Positions 7,614-14,396 of a stretch of 28,173 nt of DNA are shown one piece after another. The stretch covers positions 1 through 28,173 of the forward strand of contig DASRGL010000213.1 in assembly GCA_035651115.1 (NCBI GenBank), given 5' to 3'. Origin of the DNA: DASRGL01 sp035651115. GTDB taxonomy: Bacteria > Armatimonadota > Chthonomonadetes > Chthonomonadales > Chthonomonadaceae. A program made the position numbers and the translations under genes. Under the pieces are notes generated by a model. It made no database searches. It was not told the DNA's origin and was given only the letters and a program-made list of their open reading frames with translations. Position 1 is the first letter of the stretch; the number at the start of each line of letters is the position of its first letter.

Positions 7614-7637
7614 ACAACCGGTTGTACAACCGGTTGT
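7614..7637. promoter_or_regulatory. Two abutting 12-bp palindromic LacI-type operators
   Basis: ACAACCGGTTGT occurs at 7614-7625 and again at 7626-7637, each copy a perfect palindrome with the central CG expected for LacI-family operators. The copies abut with no spacer, so centres are 12 bp apart, just over one helical turn. They overlap the predicted start site of the LacI promoter and the -35/spacer of the divergent promoter. Confidence 0.85.
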
Positions 7638-7651
7638 TCCCATGTTATACT
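7622..7651 (+). promoter_or_regulatory. Predicted promoter for the 7741 cluster
   Basis: TTGTAC (7622-7627) and TATACT (7646-7651) are 18 bases apart on the plus strand. The second palindrome (7626-7637) lies inside the spacer, so bound repressor would block RNA polymerase. The predicted leader is about 80 bases. Confidence 0.6.
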
Positions 7652-7670
7652 ACCTCCGAGGATTTGTCAA
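7644..7670 (-). promoter_or_regulatory. Predicted promoter of the LacI-type gene
   Basis: On the minus strand TTGACA (7665-7670) and TATAAC (7644-7649) are 15 bases apart, a little short but with excellent boxes. Transcription would start at about 7637, at the edge of the tandem operators. Confidence 0.6.
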
Positions 7671-7740
7671 GAGATTTCGCTTCCGAATTTTGAACCGCGT
7701 TCGCGTCCTGTTCCCCCGCCCGACTGGAAAGGAGTTTATC

Positions 7741-8550
7741 TTGGCCGAGACGACCGCCCATCCATCCACCCTGAACATCCCCTGCCGCTACTATCGGGTC
7801 TACACCGACCCCGGCACGCCCTGCGTGGAGTCCAGCTTTCATTTTGTCGAGCGCACGCTGCCCATTCCTCTGGAACAGGCGGCGCTGGTGCTGGTGGATG
7901 TCTGGAGTACCCACTACATTGATAGCTGGCTGGCGCGGGCCAGGCAGGTCACCGCGCAGAAGATCGTACCGCTCATGGAGGCGGCGCGCAACGCGGGCCT
8001 GACCATCATTCACGGCCCCAGCCCCTTCATCGCCGACCGCTACCTGAAGGCCCCGCCCGCGCCCAAGATCACCCTCGAGCCGCCCCCGCCCGACTGGCCG
8101 CCGCCCGCCTTCCGGGGCATCTATCGCTCCGGGGAGTACGCCGCCTTTGGCCGCGACCAGGAGCCGATCCTGAAAGGCGTCTACGAGCGTTACGAGACGG
8201 AACTGGACATCAGCCCCCTTGCCAAGCCCCTGCCCGGCGAACCGATCATCCACACCGGCGACCAGATGCACCGCCTGCTGGCGGAGCGCAAAATCCTGCA
8301 TCTGTTCTATGCCGGGTTCGCCACCAACTGGTGCATGATCGGGCGGGACTATGCCATCTACGCGATGAACGACAGAGGCTACAACATCATCCTCATCCGC
8401 GACGCCACCACCGGGATCGAGTTCCACGACACGGTGGCGACAGAGGCGGCCACGCAGATGCAGATTCGCGAGATCGAGACGAAAAACGGCTGGTCTACGA
8501 CGACGGAAGCGTTCGTCCAGGCCTGCGCGCAGGCGCACATTGGAGACTGA
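7741..8550 (+). CDS. Isochorismatase-family cysteine hydrolase
   Basis: 269 residues from TTG 7741, chosen for AAAGGAG six bases upstream; the frame is open further left but that part overlaps the LacI gene and operators. The fold is the isochorismatase/nicotinamidase type: nucleophile-side Asp53 in LVLVDVWSTHY and catalytic Cys198 in GFATNWCMIGRDYAIYAM, followed by IILIRDATTG. The catalytic Lys normally found about 30-45 residues before the Cys is not evident: the matching segment reads EPIIHTGDQMHRLL, with His171 near the position. This may be a variant triad or a non-hydrolytic member. The family hydrolyses amides and vinyl ethers. First gene of the plus-strand cluster, directly under the operator-bearing promoter. 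Substrate unknown. Confidence 0.85.
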   Translation: MAETTAHPSTLNIPCRYYRVYTDPGTPCVESSFHFVERTLPIPLEQAALVLVDVWSTHYIDSWLARARQVTAQKIVPLMEAARNAGLTIIHGPSPFIADRYLKAPPAPKITLEPPPPDWPPPAFRGIYRSGEYAAFGRDQEPILKGVYERYETELDISPLAKPLPGEPIIHTGDQMHRLLAERKILHLFYAGFATNWCMIGRDYAIYAMNDRGYNIILIRDATTGIEFHDTVATEAATQMQIREIETKNGWSTTTEAFVQACAQAHIGD

Positions 8551-8620
8551 GAGGAAAGGCCCCCATGCAGATAGAGTTCCGCCCGCGCCTGCTCCTCTCG
8601 GAAAGGAAGGAAGGCTGCTG

Positions 8621-9790
8621 ATGAGCGACGTCCCCTGGTGCGACATCGAGCAGCCCGCCGGAGAGCCGCTCGTTCCGACGGTAGACCCTGCGGGCGTGGA
8701 CGCGGCGCGGCAGCGCGTCTATCAGTCCTATGAAGCGTTTCTGCGCCGCCGCCTGGAAGAACTGGACGCCGCCCGGCCCGCGCAGTGGCAGCGCGACTAT
8801 TCCAGCGTGGACGCCTATCTGCGTTCCGTTGCGCCGATGCGAGCGCGGTTCAAAGAGATGCTCGGCTTCTGGATCGAGCCGGAAGACCGCCCGCCCCTGC
8901 GGATGTGGAATGTGGAGACGCTGCTGGAGGAACCCGACTTCACGGCGCAGCGATTTCGGCTGGAGGTCTGTCCGGGCCTGGAAACGTATGCCCTCGCTCT
9001 GATACCGCGGGGCGACGGCCCCCACCCCGGCCTGCTGGCGCAGCACGGCTACGGCGGCTCGCCGGAACTCGTCTGCGGCCTGACCGCTTCCGCCAATGCC
9101 CAAGACTATGCCTATCGCTCGCTCGGCGTGCGGGCCGTCCGGCGCGGCTACTATGTCGTGGCCGTCCATCATCCGACAGGCTACGGCACGCTGCACGACA
9201 CGGTAGATACGCCGCTGCCCGGCTTCCCCGACTACCGCTCCACCTACGGCAAGAACCGCCTGCACCGGATGGCGATCATGGCGGGCGGCGCGTTGTTCGG
9301 GCTGGACATGCTGGCCTCGTCGCGCGGGATAGATGTCCTGGCGCAGTCCGAAAGGATAGATGCCGGGCGCATCGGCATGTACGGCCTCTCGCAGGGCGGC
9401 GAGAGCGCGCTGTTCCTGCCTGCGCTGGATACACGTATCCGAGCCTCGGTCTCCAGCGCCTACTTCAATAGCCGTACCCGGAAGCTGATCGGCCCGCACC
9501 GCGCCCTCACCTATCTGGATTCGACCGAGGAGGACAAGTTCTTTCCCGATGTGATCCGTCTCTTCTCCGACGCGGACATCGTCTCGCTGATCGCGCCGCG
9601 CGCCTTTGCGGTCGAGGCCGGATTGCAGGACAGTTCGGTGGATTTCGAGGGAGCGCAGGCGGAGTTCGAGAAGGCGCGCATCCACTATGCGAAACTGGGC
9701 CTGCTCGACCGGATCGGGTTCCTGCCACACCAGGAAGGCCATGTCTGCGCGACGCGCCAGGCGTTCGACTTTTTGCAGGAGCATTTGTAA
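8621..9790 (+). CDS. Alpha/beta hydrolase, dienelactone hydrolase/acetyl esterase-like
   Basis: 389 residues from ATG 8621, preceded by a long purine run containing GGAAGGAAGG. The N-terminal ~100 residues are helical; the hydrolase core begins at about 120 (YALALIPRGDGPHPGLLAQHG, with the oxyanion segment QHGYGG). The nucleophile is Ser257 in YGLSQGGES; Asp337 in VEAGLQDSSV and His374 in HQEGHVC are the likely acid and base. No signal peptide is seen, so it is cytoplasmic. Such proteins are often carbohydrate esterases or lactonases, which would suit a cluster that handles sugar acids, but the substrate is not known. A ~184-bp repeat element begins three bases after the stop codon and separates it from the next gene. 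Confidence 0.85.
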   Translation: MSDVPWCDIEQPAGEPLVPTVDPAGVDAARQRVYQSYEAFLRRRLEELDAARPAQWQRDYSSVDAYLRSVAPMRARFKEMLGFWIEPEDRPPLRMWNVETLLEEPDFTAQRFRLEVCPGLETYALALIPRGDGPHPGLLAQHGYGGSPELVCGLTASANAQDYAYRSLGVRAVRRGYYVVAVHHPTGYGTLHDTVDTPLPGFPDYRSTYGKNRLHRMAIMAGGALFGLDMLASSRGIDVLAQSERIDAGRIGMYGLSQGGESALFLPALDTRIRASVSSAYFNSRTRKLIGPHRALTYLDSTEEDKFFPDVIRLFSDADIVSLIAPRAFAVEAGLQDSSVDFEGAQAEFEKARIHYAKLGLLDRIGFLPHQEGHVCATRQAFDFLQEHL

Positions 9791-9793
9791 GTT

Positions 9794-9976
9794 CGGGTAC
9801 TGAAAGTACCCGTCTCGGTGGCGCTTCGCGTCGAGCGTCCTGCCGGACGCATCCTTTTGGGAGTCTTCTCCTTTGTATGCAGTCACGTGCGATACGAAGG
9901 GAAAAGCCTGCAACACGCACCCCGTCCGAAGGACGGTTGGCCGCAGGCCCACCAGACGGGTACTTTCAGTACCCGG
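9794..9976 (+). repeat. Multi-hairpin repeat element, copy A
   Basis: About 183 bp, similar over its whole length to copy B at 18060-18244. It starts with CGGGTACTGAAAGTACCCG and ends with CGGGTACTTTCAGTACCCG, so the ends are inverted repeats of each other and each is also a hairpin. Internal hairpins include GCGTCC-TGCC-GGACGC, CCGTCC-GAA-GGACGG and a central CCTTTGTAT/ATACGAAGG pair. It starts three bases after a stop codon and ends 17 bases before the next ATG, leaving that gene's own ribosome-binding site (GGAGGA) intact. No open frame is convincing in it. Confidence 0.9.
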
Positions 9977-9993
9977 TCAATTTTGGAGGAACC

Positions 9994-10968
9994 ATGTCCG
10001 TTCTCAATTTCGGCCTAATCGGCTGCGGCGGATTGGCCCGCGCCGCCCACTGCGCCAGCCTCGCGCAGATACCCCAGGCCCGTTTCCTGGCCTATGCCGA
10101 CATCAACGCGGAGGCCGCCAACAAGACCCTGGCCGAGTTCGGAGGCGAGTACGCCACCACCGACCCCGGCAAGCTGCTGGCCGACAAACGCCTCGACGCC
10201 GTCTACATCTGCACCCGCCATGACAGCCACGCGCCTCTGGCGCTCGCGGCGGCGCGCGCGGGAAAACATATCTTCATCGAGAAGCCCCTGGCCCTGACCC
10301 TGGAAGAGTGCGAGGCGGTGGCGGACGCGGTCGCGAAAGCAGGCGTCTGCCTGATGCCCGCCTTCAAGATGCGCTACTACCCGCTCATCCGCAAGGCCCA
10401 TGAGTTCATCCCGGAGCCGCAGGTGCTGGTCGGGCAGATGCTCTGCTCCCGCTGGCCGGACGACAACTGGGCGCAAGACCCGATCCAGGGCGGAGCCAAT
10501 GTCCACAGCCAGGGCTGCCACACGACCGACATCATCCGCTATCTGTCCGGCAGCGAACCCAAGCGCCTCTGGGCGGCAGGCGGGATGCTGACCCATCCGG
10601 GGCATCCGTGCATAGATCAGTGCGTCGCCTCCATCCAGTTCGCAAACGGCCATGTCGCCTCCTGGATACAGGGCGATGCGGGCGAGTCGCCGTTCACCAG
10701 CAAGTTCTTCTTCGAGCTTTACGGCAACAACGGCAGGAGCGTGCAGCTCTACGACCGGCTCAAGAAGGCGACTTTTTACGACGGCCAGAAAAGCTGGACG
10801 GAGGAGAGACCGGAGGAAGAAGGGTTTCTGCTGGAGAACTGTGAGTTTGTGAACGCGCTGCTGGAAGGCCGCGAACCGGAGTTGCGCGTGGAGGACGCAA
10901 TACAGGCGACCCGAATCGTGCTGGCGGCAGACAAAGCGATAAGAACAGGAGAGGTTCAGACGTTATGA
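9994..10968 (+). CDS. Gfo/Idh/MocA-family oxidoreductase
   Basis: 324 residues from ATG 9994, chosen for TTGGAGGA just upstream and the N-terminal Rossmann strand MSVLNFGLIGCGGLARAAH. The family motif EKP is at 96-98 (HIFIEKPLALTLEECEAV). The C-terminal domain has GGANVHSQGCHTTDIIRYL, with the usual His/Asp pair. It is a complete NAD(P)-dependent sugar or inositol oxidoreductase by all visible signs. Its stop codon overlaps the start of the next gene by four bases (ATGA), so the two are translationally coupled. It probably works together with the second Gfo-type protein that follows, perhaps as different steps or as a heteromer. Confidence 0.9.
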   Translation: MSVLNFGLIGCGGLARAAHCASLAQIPQARFLAYADINAEAANKTLAEFGGEYATTDPGKLLADKRLDAVYICTRHDSHAPLALAAARAGKHIFIEKPLALTLEECEAVADAVAKAGVCLMPAFKMRYYPLIRKAHEFIPEPQVLVGQMLCSRWPDDNWAQDPIQGGANVHSQGCHTTDIIRYLSGSEPKRLWAAGGMLTHPGHPCIDQCVASIQFANGHVASWIQGDAGESPFTSKFFFELYGNNGRSVQLYDRLKKATFYDGQKSWTEERPEEEGFLLENCEFVNALLEGREPELRVEDAIQATRIVLAADKAIRTGEVQTL

Positions 10969-11882
10969 AGATCGGCATTGTAGACCTGGACACGTCCCAT
11001 CCACAGAACTGGATCCCCATCGAGCGGGAGTTGGGACATGAGATAGTCGGCGTGTGGGATGGCGGCTCCGTTCATCCGAAGGCGTATGTGGAGAAGTTCG
11101 CCGAGGAGCATAAGCTGCCCCGCGTCTTCTCCTCCCTGGCGGAACTGGCCGAGGCAGCGGACTGCGCTATCATTCACGGCTGCGACTGGGACACGCACCT
11201 GGACAAAGCGCAGCCGTTCGTGCAAGCGGGCAAGAGCGTGCTGATAGACAAGCCGCTCGCCGGGAAAGTGCGCGACATCCAGCGGCTGCTGACCTGGGCG
11301 AACGAGGGCGCGCGCATCACCGGCGGCTCGTCGCTGCGGTTCTGCCAGGAGACGACGCAGTGGCTCGCGCAGCCGGTATCGGAGCGCGGCACGCCGCATA
11401 CGATCCTCGCGGGCTGCGCGGTAGACGAGTTCAACTACGGCATCCACGCCTACTCGCTGCTCTGCGGGCTGATGGGGCCAGGCGCAGAGCGCGTGCGGCA
11501 TCTGGGCCAGGGCGTGCAGCGGCGTATCCAGGTCACCTGGGAGGACGGGCGCACCGGCTTCCTCGTCGTCGGCCCCGCGCCCAACTATATGCCGTTCTAC
11601 GCCACCATCGTCACCGAGAAGGGCGTGACGCACTTCCAGGCCGACGCCAGCCGCCTCTATCGCGCGCTGCTCACCGCGACGCTGCCCTATCTGGCGGGCG
11701 AGACGAACACGCCCCCCGCGCCGATGGAGGCGCTCGTGGAGCCGGAAATGATCGCGCTGGCGGCGCGCTACTCCTGGCTCAATGACGACTGCGAAGTGCG
11801 GCTCGACGATCTCCCGGCCAGCGATCCCGGCTACGATGGCGCGGAGTTCGCCGCCGGTTATCGGAAGGCCAAATACCCGTAA
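10965..11882 (+). CDS. Gfo/Idh/MocA-like protein with altered nucleotide-binding loop
   Basis: 305 residues; ATG 10965 overlaps the previous stop codon (ATGA). The fold is indicated by the N-terminal strand MKIGIVDLDTSHPQNW, the DKP motif at 95-97 (SVLIDKPLAGKVRDIQRLL) and EFNYGIHAYSLLCGLMG in the C-terminal domain. The GxGxxG loop is missing: where relatives have it, this protein has VDLDTSHPQ. Asp replaces Glu in the EKP motif. It may bind a nucleotide differently or have lost redox activity. Position between an intact oxidoreductase and an enolase-superfamily protein, with overlaps on both sides, ties it to the same pathway. Confidence 0.8.
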   Translation: MKIGIVDLDTSHPQNWIPIERELGHEIVGVWDGGSVHPKAYVEKFAEEHKLPRVFSSLAELAEAADCAIIHGCDWDTHLDKAQPFVQAGKSVLIDKPLAGKVRDIQRLLTWANEGARITGGSSLRFCQETTQWLAQPVSERGTPHTILAGCAVDEFNYGIHAYSLLCGLMGPGAERVRHLGQGVQRRIQVTWEDGRTGFLVVGPAPNYMPFYATIVTEKGVTHFQADASRLYRALLTATLPYLAGETNTPPAPMEALVEPEMIALAARYSWLNDDCEVRLDDLPASDPGYDGAEFAAGYRKAKYP

Positions 11883-13171
11883 TGAGCGAGAACGCAGCCG
11901 CGCAGACGCGCGTGCGAGACGCGCAGGTGACGTTCCGGCATCAGCCCTTCCTGCATCCTCTGCGCCTCAGCACCGGCGTCATCGCCGAGATCACGGAGGC
12001 GCGGGCGTCCGTGCGCGTCTCCGTGAACGGGCGGGAGGCGACCGGGCAGGGAGCCCTCTATCTGAGCGACCTGTGGGCCTGGCCCGACCCGTCCCGCTCC
12101 CATACCGAACGCGACGCCCACCTGCGCGCCCTCTGCGAACGGTTCGCCGCCGAACTGCCCGCGCTCTGCGGCGGCGAACCGGCCCATCCGCTGGAACTCG
12201 GCCTGCGCCTGCACGAGAGCGTCTGCCGGATGCCCGCGCCTGCCGACCCGCCCGCGCTGGCCCGCGCCCTCTGCGCCAGTCCCTTCGACGCCGCGCTGCA
12301 CGACGCGACCGGCAGGGCGCTCGGCGTCTCGGCGTTCGCGCTCTACCGGGAACCGGTTCCCCTGCCGACCGCCGATCCCTGCTTCTCTGGCAGCGATGCG
12401 CGCGCCGCCATCGCCCGCACATTCCGGGAGACACCTGTCACAGCGTTCGACGCCTGGCTGGTCGTCAGCGGCGACGGCGACCTGGAGGCGGAGGCCGCGC
12501 CCTGGATACGCGAGCGCGGCTATCGGGCCTTCAAGATCAAGCTCAAGGGGCGCGATCCGGTCGAGGATGCCCGGAACACCGTGCGCGTGTTTCGGGCCGT
12601 TCGGGAGTTCGGAGCCGCGCAGCCGCGCCTCTGCTCCGATGCCAACTGCGCCTGTCCCGATGCGGAGAGCGTGCGGGCCTATCTGGAGTGCGTCCGGGCG
12701 GAGGATGCGGAGGCGTTCGTGGCGCTGGAGTATCTGGAACAGCCGACGGGCCGGGATATTCACGCCGCTCCCAACGACTGGCGGGCGGCGACGCGCCTGA
12801 AGCCGGTGCTGCTGGACGAAGGGCTGACCGGCCTGGAGGTCATGGCAGAGGCGCTGGCGCAGGGCTGGAGCGGCTTCGCTCTCAAGACCTGCAAGGGCCA
12901 CAGCCTCGCGCTGACGGCGGCGGCCTGGGCTAGAGAGCGGGGCCTGCTACTGGCGCTGCAAGACCTGACCAATCCCGGCCTGTCCGCCATCCACGCCGCT
13001 CTGTTCGCCGCCCATGTGCCGACGCTCAACGGCGTCGAACTCAACTCGCCGCAGTTCACGCCCGCCGCCAACGCGGAGTGGCTGCCGCGCCTCCGCGCCC
13101 TGTTCGCCCCGACCGACGGCATTCACCGCCTGTCTGCGGCCTCTCCGCCGGGACTGGGAACGGAGTGGTAA
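11882..13171 (+). CDS. Enolase-superfamily (mandelate racemase/muconate lactonizing type) protein
   Basis: 429 residues; ATG 11882 overlaps the preceding TAA by one base. The C-terminal barrel carries the superfamily ligands and bases: FKIKLKG (Lys218, Lys220, Lys222), CSDAN (Asp253), LEYLEQP (Glu286), LLDEGL (Asp312/Glu313) and ALKTCKG (Lys335). Lysines on both sides of the barrel resemble the muconate lactonizing/dipeptide epimerase/o-succinylbenzoate synthase subgroup more than the acid sugar dehydratases. It may therefore racemise, cycloisomerise or dehydrate an acid. The N-terminal capping domain spans about 1-140. Its link to the preceding Gfo-type genes is by translational coupling. 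The specific reaction is unknown. Confidence 0.8.
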   Translation: MSENAAAQTRVRDAQVTFRHQPFLHPLRLSTGVIAEITEARASVRVSVNGREATGQGALYLSDLWAWPDPSRSHTERDAHLRALCERFAAELPALCGGEPAHPLELGLRLHESVCRMPAPADPPALARALCASPFDAALHDATGRALGVSAFALYREPVPLPTADPCFSGSDARAAIARTFRETPVTAFDAWLVVSGDGDLEAEAAPWIRERGYRAFKIKLKGRDPVEDARNTVRVFRAVREFGAAQPRLCSDANCACPDAESVRAYLECVRAEDAEAFVALEYLEQPTGRDIHAAPNDWRAATRLKPVLLDEGLTGLEVMAEALAQGWSGFALKTCKGHSLALTAAAWARERGLLLALQDLTNPGLSAIHAALFAAHVPTLNGVELNSPQFTPAANAEWLPRLRALFAPTDGIHRLSAASPPGLGTEW

Positions 13172-13190
13172 AAGCGGCCCCCCTCCCTAA

Positions 13191-13216
13191 CCCTCCCCCC
13201 AAGAACCGGGGGAGGG
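13191..13216 (+). terminator. GC-rich hairpin after the enolase-superfamily gene
   Basis: CCCTCCCCC (13191-13199) pairs with GGGGGAGGG (13208-13216) around a loop containing AAGAAC. A near copy with the same loop lies at 19676-19700. No T-run follows, so it may be a mobile hairpin or a Rho-assisted 3' end rather than a classical terminator. Confidence 0.5.
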
Positions 13217-13221
13217 AATCG

Positions 13222-13269
13222 AGTCGGCGCAGGCCGACTTTGTGCTTTTCCAGCCGCGAATGCATTCGC
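13222..13269 (+). repeat. Double-hairpin intergenic repeat unit (second family)
   Basis: Two hairpins in a row: AGTCGGC-GCAG-GCCGACT (13222-13239) and the palindrome GCGAATGCATTCGC (13256-13269), joined by TTGTGCTTTTCCAGCC. The same layout, with compensatory changes in the stems, occurs at 27794-27846 and inverted at 27638-27685. Confidence 0.8.
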
Positions 13270-13295
13270 CGGGCATAAACATGAGAGGTTGCGAG
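13259..13295 (+). repeat. 37-bp direct repeat, copy 1
   Basis: Identical to 13341-13377; the repeat starts in the palindrome AATGCATT and ends GAGAGGTTGCGAG. The period between copies is 82 bp. Confidence 0.9.
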
Positions 13296-13340
13296 TCCAA
13301 CGGTGACCCGGCGGAACCGTCCGTGCTGTTTCTTGCTCAC

Positions 13341-13377
13341 AATGCATTCGCCGGGCATAAACATGAGAGGTTGCGAG
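13341..13377 (+). repeat. 37-bp direct repeat, copy 2
   Basis: Exact second copy of 13259-13295. It ends 29 bases before the ATG of the mannonate-dehydratase-like gene. The 45 bases between the copies hold no recognisable feature. Confidence 0.9.
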
Positions 13378-13406
13378 AGGAAGACGGACATCGAAGGAGA
13401 AACGCC

Positions 13407-14390
13407 ATGCTAGACCTCGACGCGCTGCCCATGCGCATCGCCATCGGGCAGTTCAGCGAACTGACCGACGAGCAACTGGCCTTCGCCCGGCAGGTCGGCG
13501 CGGAGGATGTGCAGCTCAATACGCCCAACCTGCCGGGAGACGAGCGGTGGGAGTACGACGATCTGCTGGCGCTGCGCCGTCGGGCCGAGGAACACGGGCT
13601 GCGGCTCATCTGCCTGGAGAACGTGCCGATCCGCTTCTACGACAAGATCATGCTCGGCGCGGAGGGACGGGAGCGGCAGTTGGACAACATGATCGCGACC
13701 GTGCGGAACATGGGCCGCGCCGGTATCCCCATTCTCGGCTACCACTGGATGCCCAACGGAGTCTGGCGCACGGAGTGGGAGGCGAAGGTGCGCGGCGGGG
13801 CCGTCTCCAACGCCTTCGACTATGCCAAGGTCAAAGACGCCCCGCTCACGCACGACCGCGTCTACACGGCGGACGAGATGTGGGCGACCTACGACTGGTA
13901 TCTGGAGCGGATGCTGCCGGTCTGCGAGGAGGCGGGCGTTCGCATGGCGCTGCACCCGGACGATCCGCCCGTGCCGACGCTCGGCGGCGTGGCGCGGCTT
14001 TTCTACAAGTTCGAGAATTTCCGGCGCGCGATGGACACGCATCCCAGCCCGATGCACGGCCTCGATTTCTGTCACGGCTGCTGGTCGGAGATGCGCGGCG
14101 GCGCGGGCATCCCGGAAGCGATTGACTGGTTCGGGCCGCAGGGCCGCATCTTCTACGTCCACATGCGCGACGTGCAGGGCAGCGCGGAAAACTTTACGGA
14201 GTGCTTCATTGACGAGGGCAACAGCGACGTGGTGGCCGTGCTGAAGAAGCTGAAGGCGGTCGGCTTCCGGGGCTTTATCCTGGATGACCATGTTCCGCAC
14301 CTGGTCAACGACTCTGCCTGGGGCCATCGCGGACGCGCCTACGCGACCGGCTATCTGCGCGGCATCCTGGCTGCCATCAACGCATCGTAG
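13407..14390 (+). CDS. uxuA: Mannonate dehydratase-like protein (UxuA family)
   Basis: 327 residues from ATG 13407 behind GAAGGAG; upstream frame is open through the repeats but has no other good start. It is a TIM barrel with the UxuA marks: MALHPDDPP (His183-Pro188), LDFCHGCWSEM (Cys222, His223), FYVHMRDVQG (His252, Asp255) and FILDDHVP near 290-297, ending AYATGYLRGIL. UxuA removes water from D-mannonate to give 2-keto-3-deoxygluconate in hexuronate breakdown, using a metal held by His/Cys/Asp. The protein is somewhat shorter than E. coli UxuA (about 390), so it may be a related sugar-acid dehydratase. It is the last gene of the plus-strand cluster, converging on GH32. Confidence 0.75.
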   Translation: MLDLDALPMRIAIGQFSELTDEQLAFARQVGAEDVQLNTPNLPGDERWEYDDLLALRRRAEEHGLRLICLENVPIRFYDKIMLGAEGRERQLDNMIATVRNMGRAGIPILGYHWMPNGVWRTEWEAKVRGGAVSNAFDYAKVKDAPLTHDRVYTADEMWATYDWYLERMLPVCEEAGVRMALHPDDPPVPTLGGVARLFYKFENFRRAMDTHPSPMHGLDFCHGCWSEMRGGAGIPEAIDWFGPQGRIFYVHMRDVQGSAENFTECFIDEGNSDVVAVLKKLKAVGFRGFILDDHVPHLVNDSAWGHRGRAYATGYLRGILAAINAS

Positions 14391-14396
14391 CGTCTC

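Noticed and set aside
12348..12361. Palindrome GGGAACCGGTTCCC, similar in its core to the LacI operator
   Set aside because: It lies inside the enolase-superfamily coding region, its outer bases differ from ACAACCGGTTGT, and no promoter is near; chance in GC-rich code is likely.
13259..13377. Two exact direct repeats considered as a CRISPR array
   Set aside because: Only two copies are present, the start of the repeat overlaps a hairpin unit, and no cas genes are nearby.
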